A stretch of 64,000 bases of DNA from Dolichospermum sp. LEGE 00240 (GTDB lineage: Bacteria > Cyanobacteriota > Cyanobacteriia > Cyanobacteriales > Nostocaceae), in NCBI RefSeq assembly GCF_015207875.1, contig NZ_JADEVZ010000024.1, positions 1 through 64,000 of the forward strand, written 5' to 3'. A program made the translations under genes and the position numbers. The notes below the pieces were generated by a model. The model had not been told where the DNA came from, searched no databases, and worked only from the letters and a program-made list of their open reading frames with translations. Shown one piece after another: positions 18,079-27,257 of this stretch (positions within the stretch are counted from its first letter, which is position 1; every line of letters starts with the position of its first letter).

Positions 18079-18357
18079 TCAAAATACGCCAGTTTGTGAT
18101 TCTACCTCAATCAAGTCAAAGCGATAATTTTCGATGACCGGATTAGATAACATTTGGTCACAGATTTGATTTAAGTCTCGACGTGCTTTCATTTCATCAG
18201 GTGCGACAATGGTTAACTCAATGTACTTACCAATTCTCACCTGTTCGACGTTGTCGTATCCCATTTGTTTGAGGCCAGATTGTACAGCCACACCAGCAGG
18301 ATCTAAAACTGAAGTTCTCAGAGTCACGAAAATTTTAGCTAAATATTTTATTTGCAC
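18079..18357 (-). CDS. purS: Phosphoribosylformylglycinamidine synthase subunit PurS
   Basis: This 92-aa protein is the small bridging subunit of the PurLQS complex that holds PurQ and PurL together. The pattern AKIFVTLRTSVLDPAGVAVQSGLKQMGYDNVEQVRIGKYIEL is diagnostic. It is transcribed with purQ, although tandem repeats now lie between the two, and diverges from the Zur-like gene. Confidence 0.96.
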   Translation of the reverse strand: MQIKYLAKIFVTLRTSVLDPAGVAVQSGLKQMGYDNVEQVRIGKYIELTIVAPDEMKARRDLNQICDQMLSNPVIENYRFDLIEVESQTGVF

Positions 18358-18484
18358 AGGCTTTTTGCTGAATGCTGCGATCGCTATCCTATAACTTTTC
18401 TGGTCTAACTGAGTGAAAATATAATCAGGAGTAGAAGTAATTCATGAATTACCCCTACCATAGATACAAATTTAACCAACATTT

Positions 18485-18871
18485 ATGAGAGCCATACATA
18501 CCCGTAGTCAAGAACGGATTTTAAACCTGTTACAAGATCTTAAACAAGGCATTTCCGCTCAAGAAATTTACATAGAACTACGTCATCTTAACCAAAACAT
18601 GGGTTTAGCAACAGTTTATCGTTCCTTGGACGCTCTCAAATTAGAAGGCTTAGTGCAGGTGCGAACTTTGGCAAATGGTGAAGCCCTTTATAGCTTAGTA
18701 CAACAAGATAAACACCATCTAACTTGTTTACAATGTGGTATTTCCATTCCTATTCATCAATGTCCTGTCCATGAACTCGAAAACCAATTGCAAACCAGTC
18801 ATCAATTTAAAGTGTTTTATCACACTCTAGAATTTTTTGGACTGTGTACAAAATGTCAAGCTAAGGCTTAG
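18485..18871 (+). CDS. zur: Fur-family metalloregulator, Zur (FurB)-like
   Basis: This 128-aa regulator has an N-terminal winged helix (SAQEIYIELRHLNQNMGLATVYRSLDALKLEGLVQVR) and the C-terminal metal and dimer domain with two CxxC pairs (CLQC and CTKC) and several His residues (DKHHLTC, HQCPVH). It closely resembles FurB/Zur of Anabaena, which represses zinc-uptake genes when zinc is plentiful. PerR or Fur identity is less likely given the overall match, but the zinc site cannot be proved from sequence alone. Confidence 0.85.
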   Translation: MRAIHTRSQERILNLLQDLKQGISAQEIYIELRHLNQNMGLATVYRSLDALKLEGLVQVRTLANGEALYSLVQQDKHHLTCLQCGISIPIHQCPVHELENQLQTSHQFKVFYHTLEFFGLCTKCQAKA

Positions 18872-18922
18872 GAATGAAAGAAGGAGTCGGGACTCACTTG
18901 AAAATCAGCATTAAACACCCTG

Positions 18923-19297
18923 TCAGCTTTTTTCTTGATGTGTGATAGTTAGGTTGCGGAAAATGGGTTCCATGACCGTTTGAATTTTTTGAGGATCAGG
19001 TTTTTTCCCACCCATTAAATCACCAAAATACACACAAGCAGCCTCACCTACAGCCCAAGTATAAGCACCTGCCCAGGAAACTGCGATCGCACTACCAAAA
19101 CCGGGGATAAATTTAATTAATTCCCGTGACACTGCCTGGGCAATAAAACCACCTGCTATAGTGCTGACAATGCCTCCAGCTTGAGATGGTGTTACAGTCT
19201 GTCCATATAATTTACCCAACAATCCCACCATTGATACTTGTAATGCCGTTAAAACAGGCATAGTGATCCTGTAACCTTTTTTTCCAGGAATTATCAT
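18923..19297 (-). CDS. DUF697/YcjF-like membrane-associated protein
   Basis: This 124-aa protein resembles the C-terminal DUF697 domain usually attached to dynamin-like GTPases in cyanobacteria. It has LTALQVSMVGLLGKLYGQTVT, a Gly-rich hydrophobic hairpin (GGIVSTIAGGFIAQAVSRELIKFIPGFGSAIAVSWAGAYTWAVG) and a C-terminal amphipathic tail. Here it stands alone. A better ribosome binding context lies at ATG 19312, in another frame, and a run of seven A near 19280 separates the two frames, so a frameshift in the N-terminus is possible. Confidence 0.65.
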   Translation of the reverse strand: MIIPGKKGYRITMPVLTALQVSMVGLLGKLYGQTVTPSQAGGIVSTIAGGFIAQAVSRELIKFIPGFGSAIAVSWAGAYTWAVGEAACVYFGDLMGGKKPDPQKIQTVMEPIFRNLTITHQEKS

Positions 19298-19350
19298 TAC
19301 CTTGTTCGGTCATAAGTTCCACTCCCTACAATTTAGAGAATATTTTTAGA

Positions 19351-19430
19351 AACCCGACAGAGGGCGGGGAAACCCGACAGAGGGCGGGGAAACCCGACAG
19401 AGGGCGGGGAAACCCGACAGAGGGCGGGGA
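19351..19430. repeat. Four perfect 20-bp tandem repeats
   Basis: The unit AACCCGACAGAGGGCGGGGA occurs four times head to tail without a mismatch. It is followed by a half unit in inverted form (CCCCGCCC). It lies between the DUF697-like gene and the EVE gene. Confidence 0.95.
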
Positions 19431-19440
19431 AACCCCGCCC

Positions 19441-19902
19441 CTACCTGCCCATTTCTAAAATCTTACTGGCGACTGGTTCTATTACCGGAGTTACTGATAA
19501 ACGATTGCCTTTTTTCACTACCAATAATTCATCATCATTAAACTTAGCTTTGAGTGTTGATAGTGAAAGAGGATGATTGAAAACTTCGACAAATTCCACT
19601 TTTACAGTTTGCCAACGGGGGGATTCAAGAGTTGATTTAGCATCATAATATTTACTATTTATATCAAATTGTGTTGGGTCAGCAATACCTACTTCAACTA
19701 TCCGCATTAAACCAAATATGCCGGGTGGTTCAGTGTTAGAGTGATAGAAAAAAGCTAGATCTCCTATTTGCATTTGCTTCAAGAAATTCCGGGCTTGATA
19801 ATTACGTATACCGTCCCAAATTGTCTCACCTTGCTGTTGTAAGTTTGTAATACTATAAACTGCTGGTTCTGACTTCATTAACCAATAATTAATCGTATTC
19901 AT
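19441..19902 (-). CDS. EVE domain-containing protein
   Basis: This 153-aa protein is a complete EVE domain, a PUA-like fold that reads modified bases in DNA or RNA. It begins NYWLMKSEPAVYSITNLQQQG and has WDGIRNYQARNFLKQMQIGDLAFFYHSNTEPPGIFGLMRIVE, which contains the conserved aromatic pocket residues. Its stop codon lies 11 bp from the tandem 20-bp repeats. The ligand here is unknown. Confidence 0.93.
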   Translation of the reverse strand: MNTINYWLMKSEPAVYSITNLQQQGETIWDGIRNYQARNFLKQMQIGDLAFFYHSNTEPPGIFGLMRIVEVGIADPTQFDINSKYYDAKSTLESPRWQTVKVEFVEVFNHPLSLSTLKAKFNDDELLVVKKGNRLSVTPVIEPVASKILEMGR

Positions 19903-19956
19903 TTAATAATTAATTCCATAATTTTAGAGACGTTACAGAGAACGCCTCTATATATA

Positions 19957-20565
19957 CTAACTTGCTGCTAAATTACCCCAAGCAATATAAGGTAGTTTTG
20001 CTGCTGTTGCTTTTACCTGTTGGGCATTTGCTACTAACTGTCCGCAAGCATCCCAAGTTCCGGTAATAAAGGCGCTTCTTGTTCCTTCACTAATCCCAAC
20101 TGAGGCAGTAAAATCACTAGTTTGCACTTGCAATTTTTCCAAATCTATGGTTGTAACTACTTGAGGATTGGTAGTAACTAATTCTTGCAGTTGTTTAACT
20201 GCTTCTGAATCAGCAGTTACGCATGGTATCCCCATTGCTACGCAGTTACCAAAAAAGATTTCCGCGAAGCTTTCACCAATCAGGGCTTTAATTCCCCATT
20301 TTGCCAGGGCTTGGGGTGCGTGTTCTCGTGATGAACCACAGCCAAAGTTGCGGTTAACTATGAGAATTTTTGCACCTTGATATTGGGGTAGATCAAATGG
20401 ATGTTCACCGTTTAAGGCTTTTCTGTCGTCCACAAATACGCCTGATCCTAAGTCGTCAAAGGTGATGGCTTTTAAGTAGCGAGCGGGGATAATGCGATCG
20501 GTGTCTATGTCGTTACCGATGAGGGGAACGGCGTTACCGGATATTTGTTTTACTTCACTGACCAT
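19957..20565 (-). CDS. leuD: 3-isopropylmalate dehydratase small subunit LeuD
   Basis: This 202-aa subunit joins LeuC to form isopropylmalate isomerase in leucine biosynthesis. It has [18 protein letters not shown], the substrate loop [17 protein letters not shown] and the swivelling-domain fold of aconitases. I start it at ATG 20565 ([17 protein letters not shown]). A longer frame to 20622 only adds about 19 residues translated from GGTAATT repeats and should be ignored. leuC is 78 bp upstream on the same strand. Confidence 0.95.
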   Translation of the reverse strand: MVSEVKQISGNAVPLIGNDIDTDRIIPARYLKAITFDDLGSGVFVDDRKALNGEHPFDLPQYQGAKILIVNRNFGCGSSREHAPQALAKWGIKALIGESFAEIFFGNCVAMGIPCVTADSEAVKQLQELVTTNPQVVTTIDLEKLQVQTSDFTASVGISEGTRSAFITGTWDACGQLVANAQQVKATAAKLPYIAWGNLAAS

Positions 20566-20640
20566 TGGTAATTGGTAATTGGTAATTGGTAATTGGTAAT
20601 TGAAAAAACTCTTTTCTGTCACCTGTCACCTGTTCACTGT
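20566..20640. repeat. STRR repeats between leuC and leuD
   Basis: Five consecutive GGTAATT heptamers at 20566-20600 and CACCTGT heptamers at 20621-20640 separate leuC and leuD. They create a false N-terminal extension of leuD. Confidence 0.85.
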
Positions 20641-20643
20641 CAC

Positions 20644-22047
20644 CTACAGTAGTTCACGCACGTCGGCGATTTCGCCTTTGATGGCGGCTGTGGCTACCAT
20701 TGCAGGACTCATTAATAAGGTGCGACCGGAGGATGATCCTTGTCTGCCTTTGAAGTTGCGGTTGGAGGAGGAAGCGCTGATTTGTCTGCCTTGGAGTTTG
20801 TCGGGGTTCATAGCTAAACACATGGAACATCCTGGTTCTCTCCACTCGAAACCGGCGGCTTGGAAGATTTTATCTAGTCCTTCGGCTTCGGCTGCTTTTT
20901 TGACTCTTTCTGAACCGGGGACTACGAAGGCTTTTATACCTTTTGCAACTTGGCGACCTTGGGCAATTTTGGCGGCTTCTCTCAGGTCGCTGATGCGTCC
21001 GTTGGTGCAGCTACCAATGAAGCAGACATCTATTTTTGTGCCTTGGATGGGTTGACCGGGATAGAGATCCATGTAGCGGTATGCTTCTTCGGCGATGAAG
21101 CGGTCTTCTTCTAGGAGTTCGGCGGCTGTGGGGACTTTTTCATCTACACCAATTCCCTGACCTGGTGTAATTCCCCATGTGACTGTGGGGGGAATATCTT
21201 CCGCATTAAATACTACGATATCATCATATTCTGCATCAGCATTACTACTGAGGGAATCCCACCAAACAATGGCTTGTTCCCAGTCTGCACCTTGGGGAGC
21301 AAAGTCTCTATTTTGCAGGTAATCGTAAGTAATATCATCGGGGTTGACGTATCCGCATCGCGCTCCACCTTCTATGGCCATGTTACAAACGGTCATCCGT
21401 TCTTCCATGTTCATCTGGGTAAAGGTTGTTCCAGTAAATTCGTAAGCGTACCCTACTCCACCTTTAACGCCTAGAGTACGGATGATATGCAATATTACGT
21501 CTTTGGCATAAACTCCAGGTTTTAAGTTGCCATTAACTTCGATTTTGCGGACTTTGAGTTTTGATAATGATAGGGTTTGGGAGGCGAGAACGTCTCTAAC
21601 TTGGCTTGTACCGATACCAAAAGCGATCGCCCCAAATGCACCATGACTTGATGTATGGCTATCTCCACAAGCGATGGTCATTCCTGGTTGTGTTAGTCCC
21701 AATTCAGGGGCGATGACGTGAACTATGCCTTGATTTCCTGAACCAATATTGTAAAAAGTTATGTCATTTTCTTGACAACTCTTTTCCAATGCCTGAATCA
21801 TTTCTTCGGCCATGCTATCCACAAAGGGACGGGCTTGGTTTTCTGTGGGCACGATATGATCAACTGTGGCTATTGTCCGTTGTGGAAATAATACTTTTAA
21901 ATCCCGCTCCTTGAGCATTGCAAAGGCTTGGGGACTGGTAACTTCATGAATAAGATGTAGTCCAATAAATAGTTGCGTTAATCCTGATGGTAATGTACCA
22001 ACGGTGTGTAAGTCCCAAACTTTGTCAAATAGTGTACCCTTGCTCAT
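20644..22047 (-). CDS. leuC: 3-isopropylmalate dehydratase large subunit LeuC
   Basis: This 467-aa subunit carries the 4Fe-4S cluster of isopropylmalate isomerase. The cluster ligands are the Cys in [18 protein letters not shown] and the pair CSMC in [16 protein letters not shown]. The segment [26 protein letters not shown] is diagnostic of the family. It is the first gene of the leuCD operon. Confidence 0.97.
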   Translation of the reverse strand: MSKGTLFDKVWDLHTVGTLPSGLTQLFIGLHLIHEVTSPQAFAMLKERDLKVLFPQRTIATVDHIVPTENQARPFVDSMAEEMIQALEKSCQENDITFYNIGSGNQGIVHVIAPELGLTQPGMTIACGDSHTSSHGAFGAIAFGIGTSQVRDVLASQTLSLSKLKVRKIEVNGNLKPGVYAKDVILHIIRTLGVKGGVGYAYEFTGTTFTQMNMEERMTVCNMAIEGGARCGYVNPDDITYDYLQNRDFAPQGADWEQAIVWWDSLSSNADAEYDDIVVFNAEDIPPTVTWGITPGQGIGVDEKVPTAAELLEEDRFIAEEAYRYMDLYPGQPIQGTKIDVCFIGSCTNGRISDLREAAKIAQGRQVAKGIKAFVVPGSERVKKAAEAEGLDKIFQAAGFEWREPGCSMCLAMNPDKLQGRQISASSSNRNFKGRQGSSSGRTLLMSPAMVATAAIKGEIADVRELL

Positions 22048-22231
22048 ACATCAATCTACATTAAAGGAGTCGGACTTCCGATTGTATCAGAAATTTGGTG
22101 GCAATGGAATTTTAGAAATCTAGCTGCTGATAGTGGTTAACAAAAAAAATATATGACGGGTTGTCATATTTGGCATTGATTGTATTTAAAATGAAATGAG
22201 AACAATAAACATACTTCCACAGGACAGAACC

Positions 22232-22651
22232 ATGAAATCTATCGCAGCAACTTTGCGACGCTTGAGCCTAGCTGTATTAACAGTTATTGTAATTTTTGGT
22301 AGCTTTGCAGTATTCACTCCTACTGCATCTGCGGAAACATATCAAGTTAAGTTGGGTACTGATAAAGGCTTGTTACAATTTCAACCCAAAAAATTGACTG
22401 TTAAGCCCGGTGACACAATTGAATGGAAGAATAACAAAGTTCCTCCCCACAACGTTGTCTTTGATGCTAAGAAGAATCCCAATAAGGATGCTGCTTTGGC
22501 AAAATCTTTGTCCCACAAGAAGTTATTATTGAGTCCTGGACAAACCAAAACCACCGTTATTCCTGCTGATGCTGCTCCTGGTGCATACACATTCTATTGT
22601 GAACCTCATCGTGGTGCTGGTATGGTTGGTCAAATTATTGTTGAAGGTTAA
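22232..22651 (+). CDS. petE: Plastocyanin
   Basis: This 139-aa precursor gives a lumenal blue copper protein that carries electrons from cytochrome b6f to photosystem I or cytochrome oxidase. The signal peptide runs to about residue 34 (PTASA before ETYQVKLG). The copper ligands are the His in KVPPHNVVF and the Cys-His-Met set in YCEPHRGAGM. I start it at ATG 22232, with AGGACAG upstream, rather than at an in-frame ATG at 22196. Copper-dependent expression is known for cyanobacterial petE; no site can be identified here. Confidence 0.97.
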   Translation: MKSIAATLRRLSLAVLTVIVIFGSFAVFTPTASAETYQVKLGTDKGLLQFQPKKLTVKPGDTIEWKNNKVPPHNVVFDAKKNPNKDAALAKSLSHKKLLLSPGQTKTTVIPADAAPGAYTFYCEPHRGAGMVGQIIVEG

Positions 22652-22712
22652 TATATGCCACGAACCATCCTTGTTAATGTACAGAGATGGTACAGTGGCT
22701 ATCAGCGAATCA

Positions 22713-22926
22713 CTAAGAGGGTGTTTGAAAAACTAACCCTGGCGACTAGAAGTCGCGGCTACACAGACAAAACCCACCTATTCCTTCGGAACGCTACGCG
22801 AACGTGGGTTAAGAACCTTGATTTTGTCTTGGTCCACGTATCCCTTACGAGACCGCAGGAATAGGTGGACTTGGTTTGTGTAGTCGCGATTTACAATCGC
22901 CGGAAACTTTTCAAACACCCTCTAAG
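22713..22926. mobile_element. 204-bp MITE-like inverted-repeat element with 5-bp target duplication
   Basis: The element (22718-22921) starts with AGGGTGTTTGAAAA and ends with TTTTCAAACACCCT, a perfect 14-bp terminal inverted repeat. Looser pairing continues inward (GGCTACACAGACAAAACC against TTGGTTTGTGTAGTC, CACCTATTCC against GGAATAGGTGG), so the whole unit can fold into one long hairpin. CTAAG flanks both sides (22713-22717 and 22922-22926). No transposase is encoded. The right-hand duplication contains the stop codon of the GH57 gene. Confidence 0.8.
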
Positions 22927-25156
22927 GAACATCAATAGGAATCAGACCATTTTCTGGAACATAACCAGAAAAACAACCATCATCAGAAGACACCAAAATC
23001 AACCGCAGAGGATAATCTGGAGGGACTCGCAAATCAGCCCAAGGTACTGCTATTTCTAAACAAGAATCTAACGCAACTTGGGCGCGAGAGGCACGGGGAT
23101 ACCATAGATAATTATCTCCTGCTGCTCGAAACTGCACCGATTGACTGAGTAAATTAACTTCTAAATGATGGTGAAATAGATAATTCAAAGGTGCGCTGTC
23201 TGGTACTTCGGCTAGAGGTATGGAACTATTTACCATTGTCCTATCTGGATAATACCAAAATAGGTGTAAATCTGGAGGTATATCTTTGCCGGGAACAGCG
23301 CCAGTTTTAAAATCTACTCGCACATAAAAATTCAAATGGTCTACCCCATACCATAAACGTTGGATAGTGCTGCTATTGTGCATAGTTCCTCTAGCACCAC
23401 CAACTTCAATCCGCCCAGCTTTATCCCAATCCTGTTCATCACCTTTACCATCTATGAAAGGATGAATAAAGCCCTGTGGTTTATGGTCTGAACGGGCTTC
23501 ATGAATTTCCAGCGGAGTGTGCAGATATGGAGGTATGGGTTCATTTAAGGCTTTGTAAATGCCATAGAGATGTTCCCGAAACAATTGGTCAAAAATGGCA
23601 TCTTGGTTGGAAGAATGTCCCTCTCCAAACCACCAAAACCAGTCTGAACCTTCAGCCGCATACAAAGCTTCCCAAGCTGCGGGGTTGTTTTCTTCTGTGG
23701 CTTCGGGATGATTTGCTAAGACTTGTCTAGCTGCGGTGAGGTAGTCCCAGGCGCGGTTTTTGACGGGATCTCCGATCCATGTGGTAAAATTGCCGTCTAC
23801 CCAAGAACCACTATGGAGTTGTCCAGCGGGAATAGTGGCGGTGGGTGGGTGTTTTTCAATGAATTCGGAAACGGTGACAAGTTTGATATGGGGTTCATTG
23901 CTCAAACTTTCATACAATGTTTCCAAGAAGTCTTTTCCGTCGTGGGGATAAAATTCCCAACAATTTTCCCCGTCTAGGGCAATTGTCACTAACCAAGGTT
24001 GACCATCGTTACTTTCTTTTTGTTGTTTAGAAATTGCTTGCAAATGTCCAACTAAATCCGCTGCTGCTTTCTTTGCCGGCATCGCACTGTATGTAAAGCC
24101 AATTAAATCTGATAATCTATGATCACGGAAAACAATCGCTACCTCACCAGCGGCAGTTTGCAAACGATAGGGACGATAGAGCAATTCTGGTTCTTGGACA
24201 TTTCCCGCAGCGTCACGATGAAAGAAGTGTTTTAATGACCAGCCTAAAACCGCTTCATCTGAGCAAATCCACTTAAAGCCTTGTTTAATAATATACGGCA
24301 AAATTCCTGGACTAACGGACTGTTCCGAAGGCCATAAACCTCTCGGTTCTTGCCTAAACCTATCTATATATAAATCCCAGGATTTTTGTAAATGCCGAGG
24401 TATATCTTCCACCCACTGAAACCGCTGTTTGGGTAATGTCATCTGCGGCACAGCTACCCGTCCGGCGTTAGTATCAGCTAAGAGGGGTAAAATCGGGTGA
24501 GTGTAGGGTGTAGTGGTAACTTCCAGTTGTCCACTGTCCTGCATTTTCCGATGTTGGGGAATAATCTGACTAAGAATTTGCCGCTGTTTGGAATAAATGC
24601 GTTGGCGATCGCCTAAACTAAAATTACGTCCTTGTGCTAACCAAGCTGCTATTTCCGGGTCATGCCAAAACAAAGGATCAATCCAAGCTAAATTATGCCA
24701 AGCTAATAAATCCCCATAATCTGACAACTGCCAATTTGCTAAACACCAATTTTGTCCCTGTTCCTGTCTTTGATAATATAACTGGGCATAACGAGGATGG
24801 GGATCAATCAAAGTATGATGATTAGCATCAAAGAAATGTTGAACAATAAACTCCTTCTGTTCACGGGTCAACTTTTCTACAGGAGTCAAACTAGCAGTTA
24901 AATAAGGGTCAAAAGCCGTACCCGCAACATAATCTTCTATTTGCAATATTAATGAAGGCACTAAATTCACCGTTTGGTGCAATTTAGGATACTTCTCTAA
25001 CAATAATATTAAATCTAAATAATCCTTAGTCCCATGTAACCGTACCCAAGGCAAGCGATATTGTTGACTAGTCACCAAAGAACTACCATTTTCAGGAGAC
25101 TTGTACAACGGTTGATGTTGATGCCAGATAAACGCAACGTGCAGAGGATGAGACAT
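22922..25156 (-). CDS. Glycoside hydrolase family 57 protein
   Basis: This 744-aa protein is a GH57 alpha-glucan-active enzyme (amylase, amylopullulanase or branching-type). It begins HVAFIWHQHQPLYK, the family's first motif. The nucleophile Glu lies at residue 278 in RGLWPSEQSVSPGIL, and a later TIALDGENCWEFYP block holds the general acid region. The C-terminal about 150 residues form a beta-rich appended domain. It probably acts on glycogen or maltodextrin in the cytoplasm. The stop codon TAG lies in the CTAAG duplication of the adjacent repeat element, so the coding sequence itself is intact. Confidence 0.92.
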   Translation of the reverse strand: MSHPLHVAFIWHQHQPLYKSPENGSSLVTSQQYRLPWVRLHGTKDYLDLILLLEKYPKLHQTVNLVPSLILQIEDYVAGTAFDPYLTASLTPVEKLTREQKEFIVQHFFDANHHTLIDPHPRYAQLYYQRQEQGQNWCLANWQLSDYGDLLAWHNLAWIDPLFWHDPEIAAWLAQGRNFSLGDRQRIYSKQRQILSQIIPQHRKMQDSGQLEVTTTPYTHPILPLLADTNAGRVAVPQMTLPKQRFQWVEDIPRHLQKSWDLYIDRFRQEPRGLWPSEQSVSPGILPYIIKQGFKWICSDEAVLGWSLKHFFHRDAAGNVQEPELLYRPYRLQTAAGEVAIVFRDHRLSDLIGFTYSAMPAKKAAADLVGHLQAISKQQKESNDGQPWLVTIALDGENCWEFYPHDGKDFLETLYESLSNEPHIKLVTVSEFIEKHPPTATIPAGQLHSGSWVDGNFTTWIGDPVKNRAWDYLTAARQVLANHPEATEENNPAAWEALYAAEGSDWFWWFGEGHSSNQDAIFDQLFREHLYGIYKALNEPIPPYLHTPLEIHEARSDHKPQGFIHPFIDGKGDEQDWDKAGRIEVGGARGTMHNSSTIQRLWYGVDHLNFYVRVDFKTGAVPGKDIPPDLHLFWYYPDRTMVNSSIPLAEVPDSAPLNYLFHHHLEVNLLSQSVQFRAAGDNYLWYPRASRAQVALDSCLEIAVPWADLRVPPDYPLRLILVSSDDGCFSGYVPENGLIPIDVP

Positions 25157-25159
25157 AGA

Positions 25160-25395
25160 TTATGTAAAATAGGTGACAGGGGACAGGTGACAGGTTACAG
25201 GTGACAGGGGATAGGTGACAGGGGATAGGTGACAGGTGACAGGTGACAGGGGACAGGGGACAGGGGACAGGGGACAGGTTACAGGGGATAGAGAATAGGG
25301 GATAGAGAATAGGGGGAGGGGGCAGGGAAAAATATTAATCTTGCTTTTTCCTCTTCTTTCTTAAATGTCACCTGTCACCTGTCAACTGTCACCTA
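25160..25395. repeat. Long STRR heptamer array
   Basis: About 235 bp of GGTGACA, GGGGACA, GGTTACA and GGGGATA heptamers between ndhF4 and the GH57 gene. It is the longest such array in the window and contains no gene. Confidence 0.9.
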
Positions 25396-25400
25396 GTTCC

Positions 25401-27257
25401 CTAAAAAGGCAATTTCTCGAATAAACCTAATGACAGACTAATTAGGAAACCAAGAATGCTAATAACGACAAGGATTGTTAGCATATAGCCTTGGGATTGA
25501 CCAGAAATGCTGTATTTTAAACTTTGTCCGCTAAAAATCGCAGCAAAGCCGACTAAGTTCACTAGACCATCTACCAAAAAGCGATCGCTCCACGCGGATA
25601 TCCTCGATAACAGCGCCACAGCACTTACAATCGTTAAGCGATAAATGCGGTCTATGTAAAAATCATAGCCTAATAAGTCTTGTATAAGTCGCCAAATCAA
25701 AATTCTCGATCTTGACCAAGCCTTGTGCAGATAAATTGTTGCGCCAATAGTCACCCCAGCAATGGTAGAAGCTACTAAAGATCCGACTACATACCAATCT
25801 AGGCTTTCCCAGCTAGGTAATAAATACCATTGCTGTAGCATCAGGGGTAATAATAGCGTCAGGATAGTTAAAGTCACCATTGGTAATGCCATTGGCCAGG
25901 CAACTTCTGGAGCGCGACGGGTTTTTGGTTGGGGTTGTCCCCAAAAAACTAACCGGAATACCCTAGTTAAATTCAAAGCCGTTAAGCCGTTAACTAAGAT
26001 TAAAACCACAATTACCCAAGGGCTAATTTTTACTAAGCCGTCAGCCCAAGCTAACATTGCCCAAAAACTGCCCAAGGGTAATAGTGTTACCATACCTGCC
26101 GAACCGACTATAAAAGCTGTGGTAGTAGCTGGCATTTTTGACCACAAACCCCCCATTTCCGTTAGATCTTGGGTTTGGGTAGTGTAGATAACTGAACCAG
26201 AACTCATGAATAATAAGGCTTTGGCAATAGCATGACTCAGGAGTAACATTAACGCCACTCCACCTTGTTCCAAGCCTACCGCCAAAAATACTAATCCCAT
26301 GTAAGCACTGGTGGAATGGGAGAGCGATCGCTTAATATCAATTTGGGCTAGAGATACCAATGTCGCCCCCACCGCTGTCATTATCCCCACAACCACCAAA
26401 GTATTTAAGGCAATAGGGGACAAATATAATAATGGTTGGACTTTGTAGAGGAAATAAGCACCCCCAGCTACCACCAACGAATTCCGCATCACCGAAGCCG
26501 GGTTGGGTCCCTCCATTGCCTCATCTAACCACAAATGCAGGGGAAATTGAGCGCACTTACCAGCAGGACCGGCAATTAAACCCAAACAGAGCAAGGTTGA
26601 TGTCACAGGGTTTAAATCAGCGGTTTGCGCCCACTCATACAAATCCGAAAAGTTTAAACTACCCGCTAAAGTAGAAAGAGTCACCACAGCCATTAGCAGC
26701 AATAAATCACCTACCCGCTTTGTTAAGAAGGCATCTCGCGCCGCCGTCACTACCAACGGTTGAGCATACCAAAATCCCACCAGTAAATAAGTCGAAAGGG
26801 TGAGAACTTCCAGCAAAGCATAGCTGAGAAACAAAGAATCACTAATTGCTAGACCACTCAGAGCAGCTTCAAAAAATCCGACTAGACCAAAAAATCTGGC
26901 TAAAGACCAATCTTTTTCCATGTAGCCTAGGGCGTAAATTTGCGCCAATAGACTTAATCCAGTAATTAAAACTGTCGCCCCAACACTGACTACGGAAATT
27001 TCCAAGGCAAAAGATAATTGAAAATCAGCAGCTTGAAACCAAGTAATTACTAAATTTGCCTGTTCTCGATTCCAGATATCTTTAAATACTAATAAACTAT
27101 GGAAAAAACCTAAGATGGTAGTCAATAAATTCAAGTAAGCCGCAGGTCTAGGTCCGGTACGCTGGATGATTCCTATACTCCAAGGCAAAGTCAAAATTGC
27201 CCCTAGTAAACTATAAAGAGGCACAAAGCAACTCGTTAAAAATAGAAACTCGTTCAT
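25401..27257 (-). CDS. ndhF4: NAD(P)H-quinone oxidoreductase subunit F (CO2-uptake type, NdhF4)
   Basis: This 618-aa NuoL/NdhF-type protein has many hydrophobic segments, the proton-channel signature GPAGKCAQFPLHLWLDEAMEGPNPASVMRNS, and IKRSLSHSTSAYMGLVFLAVGLEQGG. The sequence type and its divergent position next to ccmK match ndhF4 of Anabaena, the subunit of the constitutive CO2-hydrating NDH-1 complex (with NdhD4 and CupB). NdhF3 is a possible alternative. The expected downstream ndhD4 and cupB genes are absent; a heptamer array and GH57 gene follow instead. Confidence 0.8.
   Translation of the reverse strand: MNEFLFLTSCFVPLYSLLGAILTLPWSIGIIQRTGPRPAAYLNLLTTILGFFHSLLVFKDIWNREQANLVITWFQAADFQLSFALEISVVSVGATVLITGLSLLAQIYALGYMEKDWSLARFFGLVGFFEAALSGLAISDSLFLSYALLEVLTLSTYLLVGFWYAQPLVVTAARDAFLTKRVGDLLLLMAVVTLSTLAGSLNFSDLYEWAQTADLNPVTSTLLCLGLIAGPAGKCAQFPLHLWLDEAMEGPNPASVMRNSLVVAGGAYFLYKVQPLLYLSPIALNTLVVVGIMTAVGATLVSLAQIDIKRSLSHSTSAYMGLVFLAVGLEQGGVALMLLLSHAIAKALLFMSSGSVIYTTQTQDLTEMGGLWSKMPATTTAFIVGSAGMVTLLPLGSFWAMLAWADGLVKISPWVIVVLILVNGLTALNLTRVFRLVFWGQPQPKTRRAPEVAWPMALPMVTLTILTLLLPLMLQQWYLLPSWESLDWYVVGSLVASTIAGVTIGATIYLHKAWSRSRILIWRLIQDLLGYDFYIDRIYRLTIVSAVALLSRISAWSDRFLVDGLVNLVGFAAIFSGQSLKYSISGQSQGYMLTILVVISILGFLISLSLGLFEKLPF

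Noticed and set aside
20566-20622. N-terminal extension of LeuD
   Set aside because: The extra residues come from GGTAATT heptamers and are absent from the conserved start of the protein.
22655-22864. 69-codon frame after petE
   Set aside because: It is a translation of the 204-bp inverted-repeat element and short repeats; no protein-like composition.
25160-25395. CRISPR or minisatellite encoding a protein
   Set aside because: Seven-base direct repeats without unique spacers; typical cyanobacterial STRR.
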